A stretch of 64,000 nucleotides of DNA from contig NZ_JAAKDU010000003.1 of NCBI RefSeq assembly GCF_011038795.1, forward strand, positions 124,001 through 188,000, given 5' to 3'. The notes beneath the pieces were generated by a model that was not told the origin of the DNA, did no database searches, and saw only the letters and a list, made by a program, of their open reading frames with translations. Position numbers and translations under genes: made by a program. Shown piece by piece: positions 1 through 10,694 of the stretch (positions are counted from its first letter, which is position 1; each line of letters opens with the position of its first letter). This DNA comes from Streptococcus tangpeifui (GTDB taxonomy: Bacteria; Bacillota; Bacilli; Lactobacillales; Streptococcaceae).

Positions 1-2
1 CC

Positions 3-440
3 TCAACCCAAGAGCGAGCCGGCGATACAGCCCAAATCGTCAGCGGTCGTAATGATATTATCCGTCTCAAGGGACTCAAAGAGATGGATTTCGGCTCTTA
101 TGAGGCACAGCCGGAATACCTCAATCCACCTCTGCATACGGATGGAACAGGCTATCGCGATGCCTTCGTCTTTTTTGGAGGAGAAGATACTATGGCTGTC
201 CGCCGCCGCATGGTTGAAACGCTCACCAATCTCATGGGGGAATTAGCAGAAGGCAGTCAGGTTTTAGCGGTCAGTCACGGGGCTGCCATTGCTCAGTTTT
301 TTCGAGGAGCTTTGGAAGAAGTTCCTGATGTGCGAGGAATGAGTAACTGTGCTATTCTCAAGTTCACCTATGATAAAGGACAGTTTGATATGCACTATAT
401 CTACAATCCGATGCAAAAAGAGTTTATCTATCAAAAATAG
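3..440 (+). CDS. Histidine phosphatase family protein (5' end outside window)
   Basis: The frame is open from the window edge (base 3) to the TAG at 438-440, about 145 residues, so the N-terminal RHG catalytic motif lies upstream of the window. The visible part aligns almost line by line with the next gene: TQERAGDT here against TTERACDT there, the LKGLKEM block, FGSYEAQPEYL against FGSFEGQQEYL, and the second-histidine block VLAVSHGAAIAQFF. This is the phosphoglycerate-mutase-like phosphatase fold, cytoplasmic, substrate unknown. The two genes form a tandem paralogous pair. An ATG exists at base 84 but would discard conserved sequence, so the true start is upstream. Confidence 0.85.
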   Translation, partial: STQERAGDTAQIVSGRNDIIRLKGLKEMDFGSYEAQPEYLNPPLHTDGTGYRDAFVFFGGEDTMAVRRRMVETLTNLMGELAEGSQVLAVSHGAAIAQFFRGALEEVPDVRGMSNCAILKFTYDKGQFDMHYIYNPMQKEFIYQK

Positions 441-610
441 TCGAACCTCTCCTTGGGAACCTCAGCCATTCGTGTTAAATATGGGATCGAGGTTGAGTTT
501 TCCCTTTTTATTAACTGATTGCTTGGTAGTGGCTTAAGCAGCTGTTTCGTTAAGACAAGTAGAGTTGTATAATAGTCTTGTAAATCATTTTCCTAGAAGG
601 AGTAGCTTAG

Positions 611-1213
611 ATGGCAACACATCTTTATTTGATGAGGCATGGTGAAACCCTCTTCAATGTTCAAAAACGGATTCAGGGTTGGTGCGACTCTCCCTTAACT
701 CAAAAAGGAGTTGATCAAGCCAAGCAGGCGGGCCGTTATATGCGAAAGCATGGTATTAAGGCAGACGCTTATTTTGCTTCAACAACTGAGCGGGCTTGTG
801 ATACCTTAGAGCTGGCGACAGGCGTAAGCAAGTACGGCCGTCTCAAGGGTCTCAAAGAAATGAGCTTTGGTAGCTTTGAAGGGCAGCAAGAGTACCTTCA
901 CCCACCGCGGGACTATCGTCGTAAGGTCGGTAATTATTATGAAATCCATGGTGGTGAGTCTGATAGTCAGGTTCAGGAGCGCCTTAAGGCAACCATCACC
1001 CAGCTGGCTCAAGATTATGATGGACAAACAATTTTAGCGGTCAGTCATGCTGGAGCCCTCATGCATTTTGCCCATGCCGTTGGGATTAATTGGGAATCCT
1101 ACCAAATTTTTCCGACCAATTGCTCAATTTTTGAATACAGCTATGACCGAGGTCAATTCAAGCTACTAAGGCTAATTGATCCTATTCAAGAGGTCGTTTA
1201 TAACTTTGATTAA
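611..1213 (+). CDS. Histidine phosphatase family protein
   Basis: 200 residues, cytoplasmic. Residues 7-12 (LMRHGE) hold the phosphate-accepting histidine H10 of the histidine phosphatase (phosphoglycerate mutase-like) superfamily; VSHAGALMHF near residue 145 supplies the second histidine. The start is supported by an AGAAGGAG ribosome binding site 7-8 bases upstream, and a TATAAT box lies at 568-573. It is a diverged duplicate of the gene ending at 440. Family members range from phosphoglycerate mutases to sugar and nucleotide phosphatases; the sequence does not decide the substrate, but the short length argues against a 2,3-bisphosphoglycerate-dependent mutase of about 230-250 residues. Confidence 0.88.
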   Translation: MATHLYLMRHGETLFNVQKRIQGWCDSPLTQKGVDQAKQAGRYMRKHGIKADAYFASTTERACDTLELATGVSKYGRLKGLKEMSFGSFEGQQEYLHPPRDYRRKVGNYYEIHGGESDSQVQERLKATITQLAQDYDGQTILAVSHAGALMHFAHAVGINWESYQIFPTNCSIFEYSYDRGQFKLLRLIDPIQEVVYNFD

Positions 1214-1308
1214 AAGGTCAGATTAGAGCGAAAGCATAGGATAGTATTAGAATTTCTAATGATAGATGAGGTTTGCCAAATTTTATCGGGCTATAATAAG
1301 AATAATGA

Positions 1309-2766
<1,458 letters not shown>

Positions 2767-2823
2767 AAGCCGAGTGTACTACAGGCAAAGTCAAGACCTC
2801 AGACTTCTGTGGCTTTAAAGCTC

Positions 2824-2857
2824 AAAAAGACGCTTTTATACTGAAAGTTGTCTTTTT
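2824..2857 (+). terminator. Rho-independent terminator after bglA
   Basis: Inverted repeat AAAAAGAC (2824-2831) and GTCTTTTT (2850-2857) with an imperfectly paired 18-base interior; the 3' arm is the U-run. It lies 57 bases after the bglA stop. Confidence 0.65.
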
Positions 2858-2876
2858 CTTATGCCGAAAAATTCTG

Positions 2877-2892
2877 TGTTATACTAAATTCA
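2877..2892 (+). promoter_or_regulatory. Extended -10 promoter placing transcription start at or beside the ATG
   Basis: TGTTATACT at 2877-2885 is an extended -10 element (TG, one base, TATACT). The last base of the hexamer is only 6 bases before the ATG at 2892, so initiation at normal spacing would fall on or next to the A of the start codon. No purine-rich ribosome binding site precedes that ATG. Confidence 0.55.
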
Positions 2893-3413
2893 TGAAAACT
2901 TTTGAAGAAATTTATGCCAACCATGCGGAGATGCCCTATATCTCAGCTAAATATGAGGACGAGCTGAGACGCAAGACCATTCCTAAGCGTAACATGGAAC
3001 GAACGAGAGAAGGTTTGCTACCTGGACACATTATCTTGCTTTGGCGGATTAATTTTGGTACCTATACGACCTACAGTCCTCAGCACAAATATTTCTATAC
3101 GACTTATGGTATTGACGTCCAGAAGGAATTGGACTGGTTGATAAAACACGATTACCTTCGTCTGATGTCTGCCCAAGAATCACTCATCTATTTGCGAGCT
3201 GATGAGCTTAAAGACTTCCTAAAAATTAAGACAGTCAAGGGCTTGTCCAAGATGAAGCGGCAGGACTTGGAGCAAAAAACGTTAGAGGTATACAGTGAAG
3301 ACGAATTGGCGCCGCTCTTTGTTCTGCGGGGGTATGCTTTGACAGCCAAGGGTAAAGAGGTCTTAGCTGCTCATTCAGAAATTGTTCGGCGACACCCGCA
3401 AAAGAAATTTTAA
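2892..3413 (+). CDS. Conserved hypothetical protein with SAP-like C-terminal segment
   Basis: 173 residues, charged, no signal peptide or membrane segment. Residues about 1-90 form an aromatic-rich region (LLPGHIILLWRINFGTYTTY, then HKYFYTTYGIDVQKEL). Around residues 108-135 the pattern ADELKDFLKIKTVKGLSKMK followed by RQDLEQKTLEV resembles the helix-extended-helix of a SAP domain, which in other proteins binds nucleic acid; this is only a resemblance. It is a single-gene unit between two operons, with its own extended -10 promoter and no leader. Function unknown. Confidence 0.75.
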   Translation: MKTFEEIYANHAEMPYISAKYEDELRRKTIPKRNMERTREGLLPGHIILLWRINFGTYTTYSPQHKYFYTTYGIDVQKELDWLIKHDYLRLMSAQESLIYLRADELKDFLKIKTVKGLSKMKRQDLEQKTLEVYSEDELAPLFVLRGYALTAKGKEVLAAHSEIVRRHPQKKF

Positions 3414-3528
3414 GTGATTACCGTAACCAAGGCTGAATTTTCAAACTCATTTCCAATCTCCCTTTCTGTCCAGAATTTTCTTTGAGGATTAAGCCCCATA
3501 AATAAATAATACCAGACAGGAAAAGCCC

Positions 3529-3557
3529 TTTGAAGCGAGAGCGAAGTGTGCTATAAT
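3529..3557 (+). promoter_or_regulatory. Promoter of the DUF1149 / DegV operon
   Basis: TTTGAA (3529-3534), 17-base spacer, TATAAT (3552-3557). The DUF1149 ATG follows at 3593 with AGGAGAAG as ribosome binding site. Confidence 0.7.
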
Positions 3558-3592
3558 AAGCTAGTTAAAAGATTCAAATTAGGAGAAGAATA

Positions 3593-3967
3593 ATGGAACT
3601 AACTCGTGATCAAGTATTCGTTAATCAATATCACTATGATGCCCGCAATTTGGAATGGGAAAAGCAAAATGGTGAACCCAAAACCAATGTTGAAGTAACT
3701 TTCCAATTGGTCAGCAAGGATGACAAGAAAAACGAAACTCATTTGGTAGCTGTTTTGCAGTTCCAAATCGTCCGTGATGAATTTGTCATTGCTGGTGTCA
3801 TCTCACAAATGGTGCACGTCCATAATCGTTTAGTTAATGAACCAAAAGAATTTTCTCAAGAAGAGGTTCAAAGTTTGGCAGGACCGCTCTTGGAAACGTT
3901 GCAGCGCCTAACTTACGAAGTGTCTGAAATCGCTCTTGACCGTCCAGGTATTAATCTGGAATTCTAA
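3593..3967 (+). CDS. DUF1149 family protein
   Basis: 124 residues, cytoplasmic, no membrane segment. The opening MELTRDQVFVNQYHYDARN and the beta-rich middle (NVEVTFQLVSKDD, then LVAVLQFQIV) are characteristic of DUF1149, a small conserved family of streptococci and lactobacilli said to have a SecB-like fold; no biochemical role is firmly known. Start supported by AGGAGAAG. Its stop at 3965-3967 is one base from the DegV start, so the two are co-transcribed and probably translationally coupled. Confidence 0.88.
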   Translation: MELTRDQVFVNQYHYDARNLEWEKQNGEPKTNVEVTFQLVSKDDKKNETHLVAVLQFQIVRDEFVIAGVISQMVHVHNRLVNEPKEFSQEEVQSLAGPLLETLQRLTYEVSEIALDRPGINLEF

Positions 3968-3968
3968 A

Positions 3969-4817
3969 ATGAAATTAGCAGTTATAACGGACTCCTCGGT
4001 CTACCTCCCCAAAGATTATTCGGATCACCCCGACCTTTATATCTTGGATATTCCCATTATGATTAGTGGTGAGACCTATGTCGAGGGGAAAAATCTGACC
4101 ATTGAGGAATTTTATCCCAAGATGCAGCAAGCTTTCGATCTGCCGATGACTAGTCAGCCCAGTATCGCAGATTTAGAGGAGACCTTGATCAATTTGGAAA
4201 AGGGCGGTTACACCCATATTCTGGGGATTTTCCTTTCCAGCGGTATCTCAGGCTTCTGGCAAAATATCCAGTATTTGATTGAGGAACACAGCCAGCTGAC
4301 GATCGCCTTTCCAAATAGTAAGATTACTAGCAGTCCCATGGGATATATGGTGACCTCAGCTTTAGAAGGAGCGAAAGCCGGGCTGAGCTTTGAAGAGATT
4401 TTAGGCCAGTTGGAAATCATGATTGCTGGAACTGAAGCCTATATTATGGTAGATGACCTCAATCACTTGGTAAAAGGCGGCCGCCTCTCCAATGGAGCTG
4501 CTCTTTTGGGAAATCTGCTTAATATCAAACCCATTATGTATTTCAATGATGGGGTCATTGAGGTTTTCGAGAAGGTTAGAACCGAGAAAAAAGCCCTCAA
4601 ACGTTTAATTGCGATTTTAGACCAGAGAGCTGAAGAAAGAGCCTACAAGACTTGGATTATTGAGGCCAATGCCCAAGACAAGGCTCAAGCCTTTCGTCAG
4701 CAGCTCTTGGCCAGTGGCTTTAAAGGTGACTTGGATATTGTTCCTTTTTGTGGCGTGATTTCTACCCACCTTGGAGAAGGGGCAGTGGCGGTCGGTTTTA
4801 CACCCAAGGCGGATTAG
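3969..4817 (+). CDS. DegV family fatty-acid-binding protein
   Basis: 282 residues. DegV/FakB proteins bind a fatty acid and, in the fatty-acid kinase system, present it to FakA for phosphorylation and use in membrane lipid synthesis. Landmarks: MKLAVITDSSVYLP at the N-terminus, the TSQPS segment, IFLSSGISGFWQN, and VDDLNHLVKGGRLSNGAA. An in-frame ATG at 3936 lies inside the preceding gene and would add unrelated residues; the ATG at 3969 begins exactly at the family's N-terminus. No clear ribosome binding site of its own is present, which fits coupling to the DUF1149 gene one base upstream. The lipid bound cannot be told from sequence. Confidence 0.9.
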   Translation: MKLAVITDSSVYLPKDYSDHPDLYILDIPIMISGETYVEGKNLTIEEFYPKMQQAFDLPMTSQPSIADLEETLINLEKGGYTHILGIFLSSGISGFWQNIQYLIEEHSQLTIAFPNSKITSSPMGYMVTSALEGAKAGLSFEEILGQLEIMIAGTEAYIMVDDLNHLVKGGRLSNGAALLGNLLNIKPIMYFNDGVIEVFEKVRTEKKALKRLIAILDQRAEERAYKTWIIEANAQDKAQAFRQQLLASGFKGDLDIVPFCGVISTHLGEGAVAVGFTPKAD

Positions 4818-4883
4818 CGGCCGCATTTTTTAATAAGGCTGACTTGGTCAACTGTACTTAGTCAATTATAGGAGGAAACAGGT

Positions 4884-5651
4884 ATGAGTATTAAAGTTAT
4901 TGTGGCAGGATTTAAGGGACGGATGGGCTCAACCGCTGTCGATATGGTCAAGGGAGATGCTGATTTGGAATTGGCGGGACTTCTTGATCCCTTCGCTCCT
5001 GAAAAAGAGATTGATGGCATTCCGGTCTTCAACAAGAAGGAAGACTTAGTTGGCTTCGATGCTCAGGTTTGGGTTGATTTCACCATGCCCAAGGTTGCCT
5101 ATGAAAATACTCGTTTTGCTTTAGAAAACGGCTTTGCTCCTGTTGTTGGGACAACAGGCTTTACACCTGAGCAAATCAGCGAATTGATCGAACTTTCTCG
5201 TCAGCAAAAAGTCGGTGGTCTGATTGCGCCTAACTTTGCTATCGGAGCCATTCTTCTTATGGAGTTTGCTGCTAAGGCAGCCAAGTATTTCCCGGATTTA
5301 GAAATCATCGAACTCCATCATGATAAGAAAAAAGATGCCCCTAGCGGAACGGCCGTTAAGACTGCTGAATTAATTCAGAAGGTCCGTGCTCCTAAGAAAC
5401 AGGGGGCTCCGGATGAGGAGGAGACCCTGACTGGTGCACGTGGAGCTGAGTTTGATGGTTTTCGCATCCATTCAGTCCGCCTTCCGGGTCTGATAGCTCA
5501 CCAAGAGGTCATCTTTGGTGCTGAAGGCCAAGGCTTGACCCTTCGGCACGATTCCTATGACCGCGTTTCCTTCATGAGCGGAGTTAATCTAGGGATCAAA
5601 GAAGTGGTGAAACGAGAGGAACTCGTTTATGGGTTGGAAGAATTACTATGA
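4884..5651 (+). CDS. dapB: 4-hydroxy-tetrahydrodipicolinate reductase
   Basis: 255 residues, full length. DapB reduces 4-hydroxy-tetrahydrodipicolinate with NAD(P)H in the diaminopimelate/lysine pathway. The nucleotide-binding glycine loop GFKGRMG is at residues 9-15, the VGTTG segment follows in the middle, and the catalytic signature [15 protein letters not shown] holds the catalytic His pair and the substrate-binding Lys. An AGGAGG ribosome binding site lies 8 bases before the ATG. Its stop overlaps the cca start (ATGA at 5648-5651), so dapB and cca form one operon, an arrangement common in streptococci. Streptococcal peptidoglycan uses lysine, so the role here is lysine supply. Confidence 0.96.
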   Translation: MSIKVIVAGFKGRMGSTAVDMVKGDADLELAGLLDPFAPEKEIDGIPVFNKKEDLVGFDAQVWVDFTMPKVAYENTRFALENGFAPVVGTTGFTPEQISELIELSRQQKVGGLIAPNFAIGAILLMEFAAKAAKYFPDLEIIELHHDKKKDAPSGTAVKTAELIQKVRAPKKQGAPDEEETLTGARGAEFDGFRIHSVRLPGLIAHQEVIFGAEGQGLTLRHDSYDRVSFMSGVNLGIKEVVKREELVYGLEELL

Positions 5652-6856
5652 GATTAAAAAATTTGCCTTCTGAGTTTCAGGAGGCTTTACCAGTCTTAGA
5701 GAAGATAAAATCAGCAGGCTATGAGGCCTATTTTGTCGGAGGATCGGTGCGGGATGCCCTCTTAAATCGGCCCATCCACGATGTCGATATTGCGACCAGC
5801 TCCTATCCTCAGGAAACCAAGAGGATCTTTGAGAGGACGGTAGACATTGGCATTGAACACGGAACAGTCTTGGTCTTGGAAAATGGCGGCGAGTATGAGG
5901 TTACGACCTTTAGAACTGAAGATGTTTATGTTGATTACCGCAGACCCAAGAGCGTCTCTTTCGTCCGCTCCTTGGAAGAAGATCTCAAACGACGAGATTT
6001 TACTGTCAATGCTTTTGCTTTAGCTGAGGATGCCCAAATTGTTGATCTTTTTGATGGCTTCAGCGACTTGGAGAACCAGGTTCTGCGGGCGGTTGGCAGA
6101 GCTGATGAGCGTTTTAGCGAGGATGCCTTGCGAATTATGCGTGGGCTTCGTTTTGCGGCTAGCTTGAATTTTACCATTGAAACTAGTACTTTTGCGGCCA
6201 TGAAGATCTACGCTCCTCTCTTAGAAAAAATTTCGGTTGAGCGGTCCTTTATCGAGTTTGATAAGCTCTTGACTGCTCCTTATTGGAAAAAAGGATTGGA
6301 AGCCTTGATTCAGGCTAAGGCTTGTGACTATCTGCCTGATTTACAAGGGAAGGCTGACAAATTGGCGACCTTGCTGACAGATTATGCAGATGATTTTGTC
6401 TTTGCGACCAGCGAACAAGCCTGGGCTGCTCTCTGCTTAGCCTTGAAAATCAAGAATTGCAAGGCTTTCTTGAAAAAGTGGAAGACCTCCAGTCACTTTC
6501 AAAAGATGGTAACACAATTAGTAGCTATTTACGACCATCGTCTAACGGCTGTCCACGATAAGCAAACCCTTTATCGCTACAGTAAGCCTCTGGCAGAGTT
6601 AGCTGAAAATCTACGACAGGCTCAAGGTTTGACGGTCGATTTTGACTTGATTGCCCAGTTGGATGCTAGTCTCCTCATTCATCATAAGAAAGAGATTGTT
6701 GTCAACGGCGGTGACCTCATGGCTCAATTAGGACTCCAGCCAGGTCCAGCGCTGGGGCAGGTTTTGAACCAGATAGAGGCCGCTATTGTTCAAGGGGAGT
6801 TAGCTAATGAACGAGAAGCTATTTTAGCCTTTGCTGGAGCCAAGACTGATAACTAA
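5648..6856 (+). CDS. cca: CCA tRNA nucleotidyltransferase
   Basis: 402 residues. Adds or repairs the 3'-terminal CCA of tRNAs without a template; class II nucleotidyltransferase. Landmarks: the flexible loop [20 protein letters not shown], which holds the metal-binding D-x-D pair; the basic RRDFTVNA block; and the [14 protein letters not shown] neck helix (ribose and base recognition lies nearby). The start codon overlaps the dapB stop by four bases (ATGA). The C-terminal body and tail are complete. About 66 bases without a gene separate it from the ABC-F gene. Confidence 0.95.
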   Translation: MRLKNLPSEFQEALPVLEKIKSAGYEAYFVGGSVRDALLNRPIHDVDIATSSYPQETKRIFERTVDIGIEHGTVLVLENGGEYEVTTFRTEDVYVDYRRPKSVSFVRSLEEDLKRRDFTVNAFALAEDAQIVDLFDGFSDLENQVLRAVGRADERFSEDALRIMRGLRFAASLNFTIETSTFAAMKIYAPLLEKISVERSFIEFDKLLTAPYWKKGLEALIQAKACDYLPDLQGKADKLATLLTDYADDFVFATSEQAWAALCLALKIKNCKAFLKKWKTSSHFQKMVTQLVAIYDHRLTAVHDKQTLYRYSKPLAELAENLRQAQGLTVDFDLIAQLDASLLIHHKKEIVVNGGDLMAQLGLQPGPALGQVLNQIEAAIVQGELANEREAILAFAGAKTDN

Positions 6857-6922
6857 CCATAATTATCTAGCATAAATATATTTATGTAATATAAAAGAAT
6901 TTTCTAGTCCTAAGGAGGAAAA

Positions 6923-8800
6923 ATGAACGATTTTATTGTAGAAGGATTGACCAAATCGGTTGGAGATAAGACCGTTTTTTCAGATATTTCCTTTATTATT
7001 CACGATCTGGATCGCATCGGTTTGATTGGGGTTAATGGGACTGGGAAAACAACACTCCTAGATGTTTTGGCGGATAAGATTGGCTTTGATGGAGATGTTT
7101 CTCCTTTTTTAAAGGCCAAAGATTATAAAATGGCCTACCTGACTCAAGAGCCAGATTTTGATGATAGCCAAACAGTGTTAGATACGGTTCTCTCGTCTGA
7201 TTTGAAAGAAATGGTGCTGATTCGCCAGTACGAGGAACTTATGCTCCACTATGATGAGGCCAATCAAGCCCAGCTGGATCAGATCATGGCTGAAATGGAC
7301 AGTTTAGATGCTTGGACTATTGAGAGCGAGGTTAAAACTGTCCTGTCTAAGTTGGGCATTTCCGAATTGACTCAAAAAGTCAGCCAGCTTTCCGGAGGAT
7401 TAAAACGGAGGGTGCAGCTGGCTCAGGTTTTGTTAGGGAATGCGGACTTGTTACTGATGGACGAGCCAACCAACCACCTCGACATTGACACCATTGCCTG
7501 GCTGACGAATTTTCTCAAAACCTCCAAGAAAACCGTCTTCTTTATCACTCATGATCGCTATTTCTTAGATAGTGTGGCGACACGCATTTTTGAATTGGAG
7601 CAGGCCCGATTGACCGAGTACCAAGGCAACTACCAAGATTATGTCCGTCTCAAGGCCGAAGCAGATGAGCGAGAAGCAGCCAATCTGCATAAGAAGCAGC
7701 AGCTCTACAAGCAGGAATTGGCCTGGATGCGGACCCAACCCCAAGCCAGAGCTACCAAGCAACAGGCCCGAATCAATCGCTTTAAGGAGCTCAAGGGGGA
7801 ATTACAAAAGCCATCCTCGACCGGTGAATTGGCCATTAATTTCCAAACCAGCCGAATTGGCAAGAAGGTACTCAATTTCAAGGGGGTATCTTTTGCCTAT
7901 CCCAACAAGCCAATTTTGCAGGATTTTAATCTTTTGGTGCAGAACAAGGATCGAATCGGCATTGTCGGTGATAATGGCGTTGGCAAATCGACCCTCCTCA
8001 ATCTCATTAATGGAGATTTACGGCCGACTTCTGGCCAGCTTGATATTGGTGAGACAGTGAGAATTGGTTATTTCTCCCAGCAAATTAAGGGGATGGACGA
8101 GAGCAAGCGAGTCATCAATTATTTGCAAGAGGTGGCCGATGAAGTCAGGACAACTGTGGGGACAACCAGTATTACCGAACTTCTGGAACAGTTCCTATTT
8201 CCGCGTTCTAGTCATGGTACACGGATTGCCAAGCTATCTGGCGGTGAGAAAAAGCGGCTGTACCTTCTTAAGATTTTGATTGAGAAACCTAATGTTTTAC
8301 TTCTGGATGAGCCAACCAATGACTTGGATATTGCAACCCTGACTGTTTTGGAGAATTTTCTCCAAGGTTTTGGCGGGGCTGTTATCACTGTTAGTCACGA
8401 CCGCTACTTCCTAGATAAGGTAGCTAATAAAATCTTAGCCTTTGAAAATAACACGGTTCGGGAGTTTTTTGGCAATTATACTGATTATCTGGATGAGCAA
8501 GAATTTCTTCGACATCAAGCCAGCCCTGACAGTCAAAAGGCTGAAAAAGAATCCCAAGATGCTCCAAAAGAAGAGTCTGTCAAGAAACGCATGTCTTGGC
8601 AGGAAAAGCAGGAATGGGCTTCAATTGAAGATGACATTGCCAGTCTGGAAGATAAGATTGCGGCAGTTGAAGCTGATATGGGAAATTATGGCAGTGACTT
8701 CACCAAGTTGGCCGACCTGCAAAAAGAACTAGACCAGCTCAACCAAAACCTGCTGGAAAAATATGAGCGCTATGAATATCTGAGTGAGTTGGAGAGCTAA
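6923..8800 (+). CDS. ABC-F family ATPase
   Basis: 625 residues, soluble: two ABC ATPase domains in one chain and no membrane segments, the ABC-F layout. ABC-F proteins bind the ribosomal E-site region and relieve stalled translation; some give antibiotic resistance. Domain 1: GVNGTGKTT, LSGGLKRR, LLLMDEPTNHLD. Between the domains is a charged linker (residues about 235-300) of the P-site-tip type. Domain 2: GDNGVGKST, LSGGEKKR, LLLDEPTNDLD. Both Walker B glutamates are kept. The last 90 residues form a charged coiled coil, as in Uup. AGGAGG lies just before the ATG. A housekeeping Uup/EttA-like role is more likely than drug resistance, though the sequence does not prove it. Confidence 0.92.
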   Translation: MNDFIVEGLTKSVGDKTVFSDISFIIHDLDRIGLIGVNGTGKTTLLDVLADKIGFDGDVSPFLKAKDYKMAYLTQEPDFDDSQTVLDTVLSSDLKEMVLIRQYEELMLHYDEANQAQLDQIMAEMDSLDAWTIESEVKTVLSKLGISELTQKVSQLSGGLKRRVQLAQVLLGNADLLLMDEPTNHLDIDTIAWLTNFLKTSKKTVFFITHDRYFLDSVATRIFELEQARLTEYQGNYQDYVRLKAEADEREAANLHKKQQLYKQELAWMRTQPQARATKQQARINRFKELKGELQKPSSTGELAINFQTSRIGKKVLNFKGVSFAYPNKPILQDFNLLVQNKDRIGIVGDNGVGKSTLLNLINGDLRPTSGQLDIGETVRIGYFSQQIKGMDESKRVINYLQEVADEVRTTVGTTSITELLEQFLFPRSSHGTRIAKLSGGEKKRLYLLKILIEKPNVLLLDEPTNDLDIATLTVLENFLQGFGGAVITVSHDRYFLDKVANKILAFENNTVREFFGNYTDYLDEQEFLRHQASPDSQKAEKESQDAPKEESVKKRMSWQEKQEWASIEDDIASLEDKIAAVEADMGNYGSDFTKLADLQKELDQLNQNLLEKYERYEYLSELES

Positions 8801-8941
8801 GGACTAGTTTATTTCTTAAGTAGCGAGATCGTTAGAAACTCCGAAAAGAAGTTGCTTGCGTCTGCACTGCCTAAGAAAGCATCAAAATTCTGATTGTGAT
8901 TTTAATCAAGTACGAGTATAAGAAAGGAAACCAAACCCTCT

Positions 8942-10681
8942 ATGAACCTTATCTGGTCTTATTTGAAAAAATATCCTAAGTGGCTGGTTTATGACTTCTG
9001 CGGAGCTTTCTTATTTGTAGTGGTCAATCTGGGCTTACCGACGGTTTTGGCTCGGATGATTGACCAAGCTATTAATCCCAAAGATAAGCAGTCTCTGACC
9101 TTTTGGGCCCTGATTATGCTGGCTGTTGTCATTTCGGGAATTATCGGCCGGGTGACACTGGCCTATGCAACTGGAAAGCTATCGACGAATATGGTCCGAG
9201 ATTTGCGTCGGGACATGTATGCCAAACTGCAGGACTATTCCCACGAAGAGTATGAAAAAATCGGTGTCTCTTCACTGGTGACACGTATGACTAATGATGC
9301 CTTTGTTTTGATGCAGTTTACCGAAATGAGTTTGCGGATGGGGGTGGTGACACCGCTTATGATGACTTTTTCTGTTGTCATGATTTTAGTCACCAGCCCG
9401 TCCTTGGCCTGGGTAGTTGCTGTTTTTATGCCTTTCTTAATAGCAACCATTGCCTATGTGGCGATCAAGACCCGTCCTTTATCTGAGCGGCAGCAGAGGA
9501 CTTTAGATAAAATTAACCAGTATGTTCGGGAAAATCTGAGCGGCCTGCGGGTCATTCGGGCCTTTGCTCGTGAGTCATTCCAAGAAGACCGTTTTGACGA
9601 AAAAAATCAGGATTATGCTGGTATTTCAACGAAACTCTTTACCCTGACCGGCCTGACTGAACCCCTGTTTATCCAGATTATTGTTGCTATGATTGTGGCG
9701 ATTGTCTGGCTTGCTTTGAAACCTCTGCATCAGGGAAGTCTGCAAATCGGAGATTTAGTGGCTTTCATCGAATATAGTTTTCATGCCCTCTTTTCTTTCT
9801 TAATTTTTGCCAACCTCTTTAATATGTACCCTCGGATGGTCGTTTCCAGTCGACGGATCAATGAAGTCATGGATATGCCCCTATCTATTTCGCAAAATCC
9901 TGACGGGGTAACCGAAACAGACAGTCGGGGTTATCTGGAATTTGATCATGTCACCTTTGCCTATCCGGGTGAAACAGAAAGTCCAGTTCTCCACGATATT
10001 TCCTTCAAGGCTGGCCCCGGGCAAACGACGGCCTTTATCGGCTCAACTGGTTCTGGAAAATCCTCTCTGGTCAGTCTGGTCCCGCGTTTTTACGATGTCA
10101 CCTTGGGCAAGATTTTGGTTGATGGTGTCGATGTCCGTGATTACAATCTCAGGGCCCTGCGGCAGAAGGTTGGCTTTGTTCCGCAGAAAGCTTTGCTTTT
10201 TACCGGTTCGATTGAAGAAAATCTCAAATATGGGAAGCGTGATGCTGACATTCAGGAGCTTGATCAGGCAGCCTCAGTAGCCCAAGCCAAGGAATTTATC
10301 GACAGTCGTGAAGAAGGGTACGCCACCCATCTAGCCGAAGGCGGCAGCAATCTTTCTGGTGGTCAAAAGCAGCGCCTAGCCATTGCCCGAGCCGTTGTCA
10401 AAAAGCCTGATATTTATATCTTCGATGATTCTTTCTCAGCCTTGGATTATAAAACTGATGCACAGCTGCGAAAACGGCTCAAGGAAGTCACTCAGGATGC
10501 GACTGTCTTGATTGTAGCTCAGAGGGTGGGAACTATCATGGATGCAGATCAAATCATTGTTCTTAACGAAGGTCAGATCGTCGGTAGAGGTACCCATGAA
10601 GAACTCATGAAAACCAATGATATCTACCGCGAAATCGCTAACTCCCAGCTCAATGCTGGCAAGCTCTTGGAAGAAAACTAG
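8942..10681 (+). CDS. ABC exporter half-transporter, subunit with degenerate Walker B
   Basis: 579 residues: six membrane helices in residues about 15-300, then an ATPase domain. Walker A is GSTGSGKSS, the signature LSGGQKQR, and the Walker B end reads IYIFDDSFSALD, with Asp where the catalytic Glu normally stands. That substitution marks the non-hydrolytic site of heterodimeric type IV exporters (PatAB, LmrCD, TM287/288 type). The partner with the normal Glu starts 13 bases downstream. The pair most likely exports drugs, lipids or peptides; the substrate is unknown. A weak AAAGGAAA-type ribosome binding site precedes the ATG. Confidence 0.92.
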   Translation: MNLIWSYLKKYPKWLVYDFCGAFLFVVVNLGLPTVLARMIDQAINPKDKQSLTFWALIMLAVVISGIIGRVTLAYATGKLSTNMVRDLRRDMYAKLQDYSHEEYEKIGVSSLVTRMTNDAFVLMQFTEMSLRMGVVTPLMMTFSVVMILVTSPSLAWVVAVFMPFLIATIAYVAIKTRPLSERQQRTLDKINQYVRENLSGLRVIRAFARESFQEDRFDEKNQDYAGISTKLFTLTGLTEPLFIQIIVAMIVAIVWLALKPLHQGSLQIGDLVAFIEYSFHALFSFLIFANLFNMYPRMVVSSRRINEVMDMPLSISQNPDGVTETDSRGYLEFDHVTFAYPGETESPVLHDISFKAGPGQTTAFIGSTGSGKSSLVSLVPRFYDVTLGKILVDGVDVRDYNLRALRQKVGFVPQKALLFTGSIEENLKYGKRDADIQELDQAASVAQAKEFIDSREEGYATHLAEGGSNLSGGQKQRLAIARAVVKKPDIYIFDDSFSALDYKTDAQLRKRLKEVTQDATVLIVAQRVGTIMDADQIIVLNEGQIVGRGTHEELMKTNDIYREIANSQLNAGKLLEEN

Positions 10682-10694
10682 AAAGGAGGGGCTT

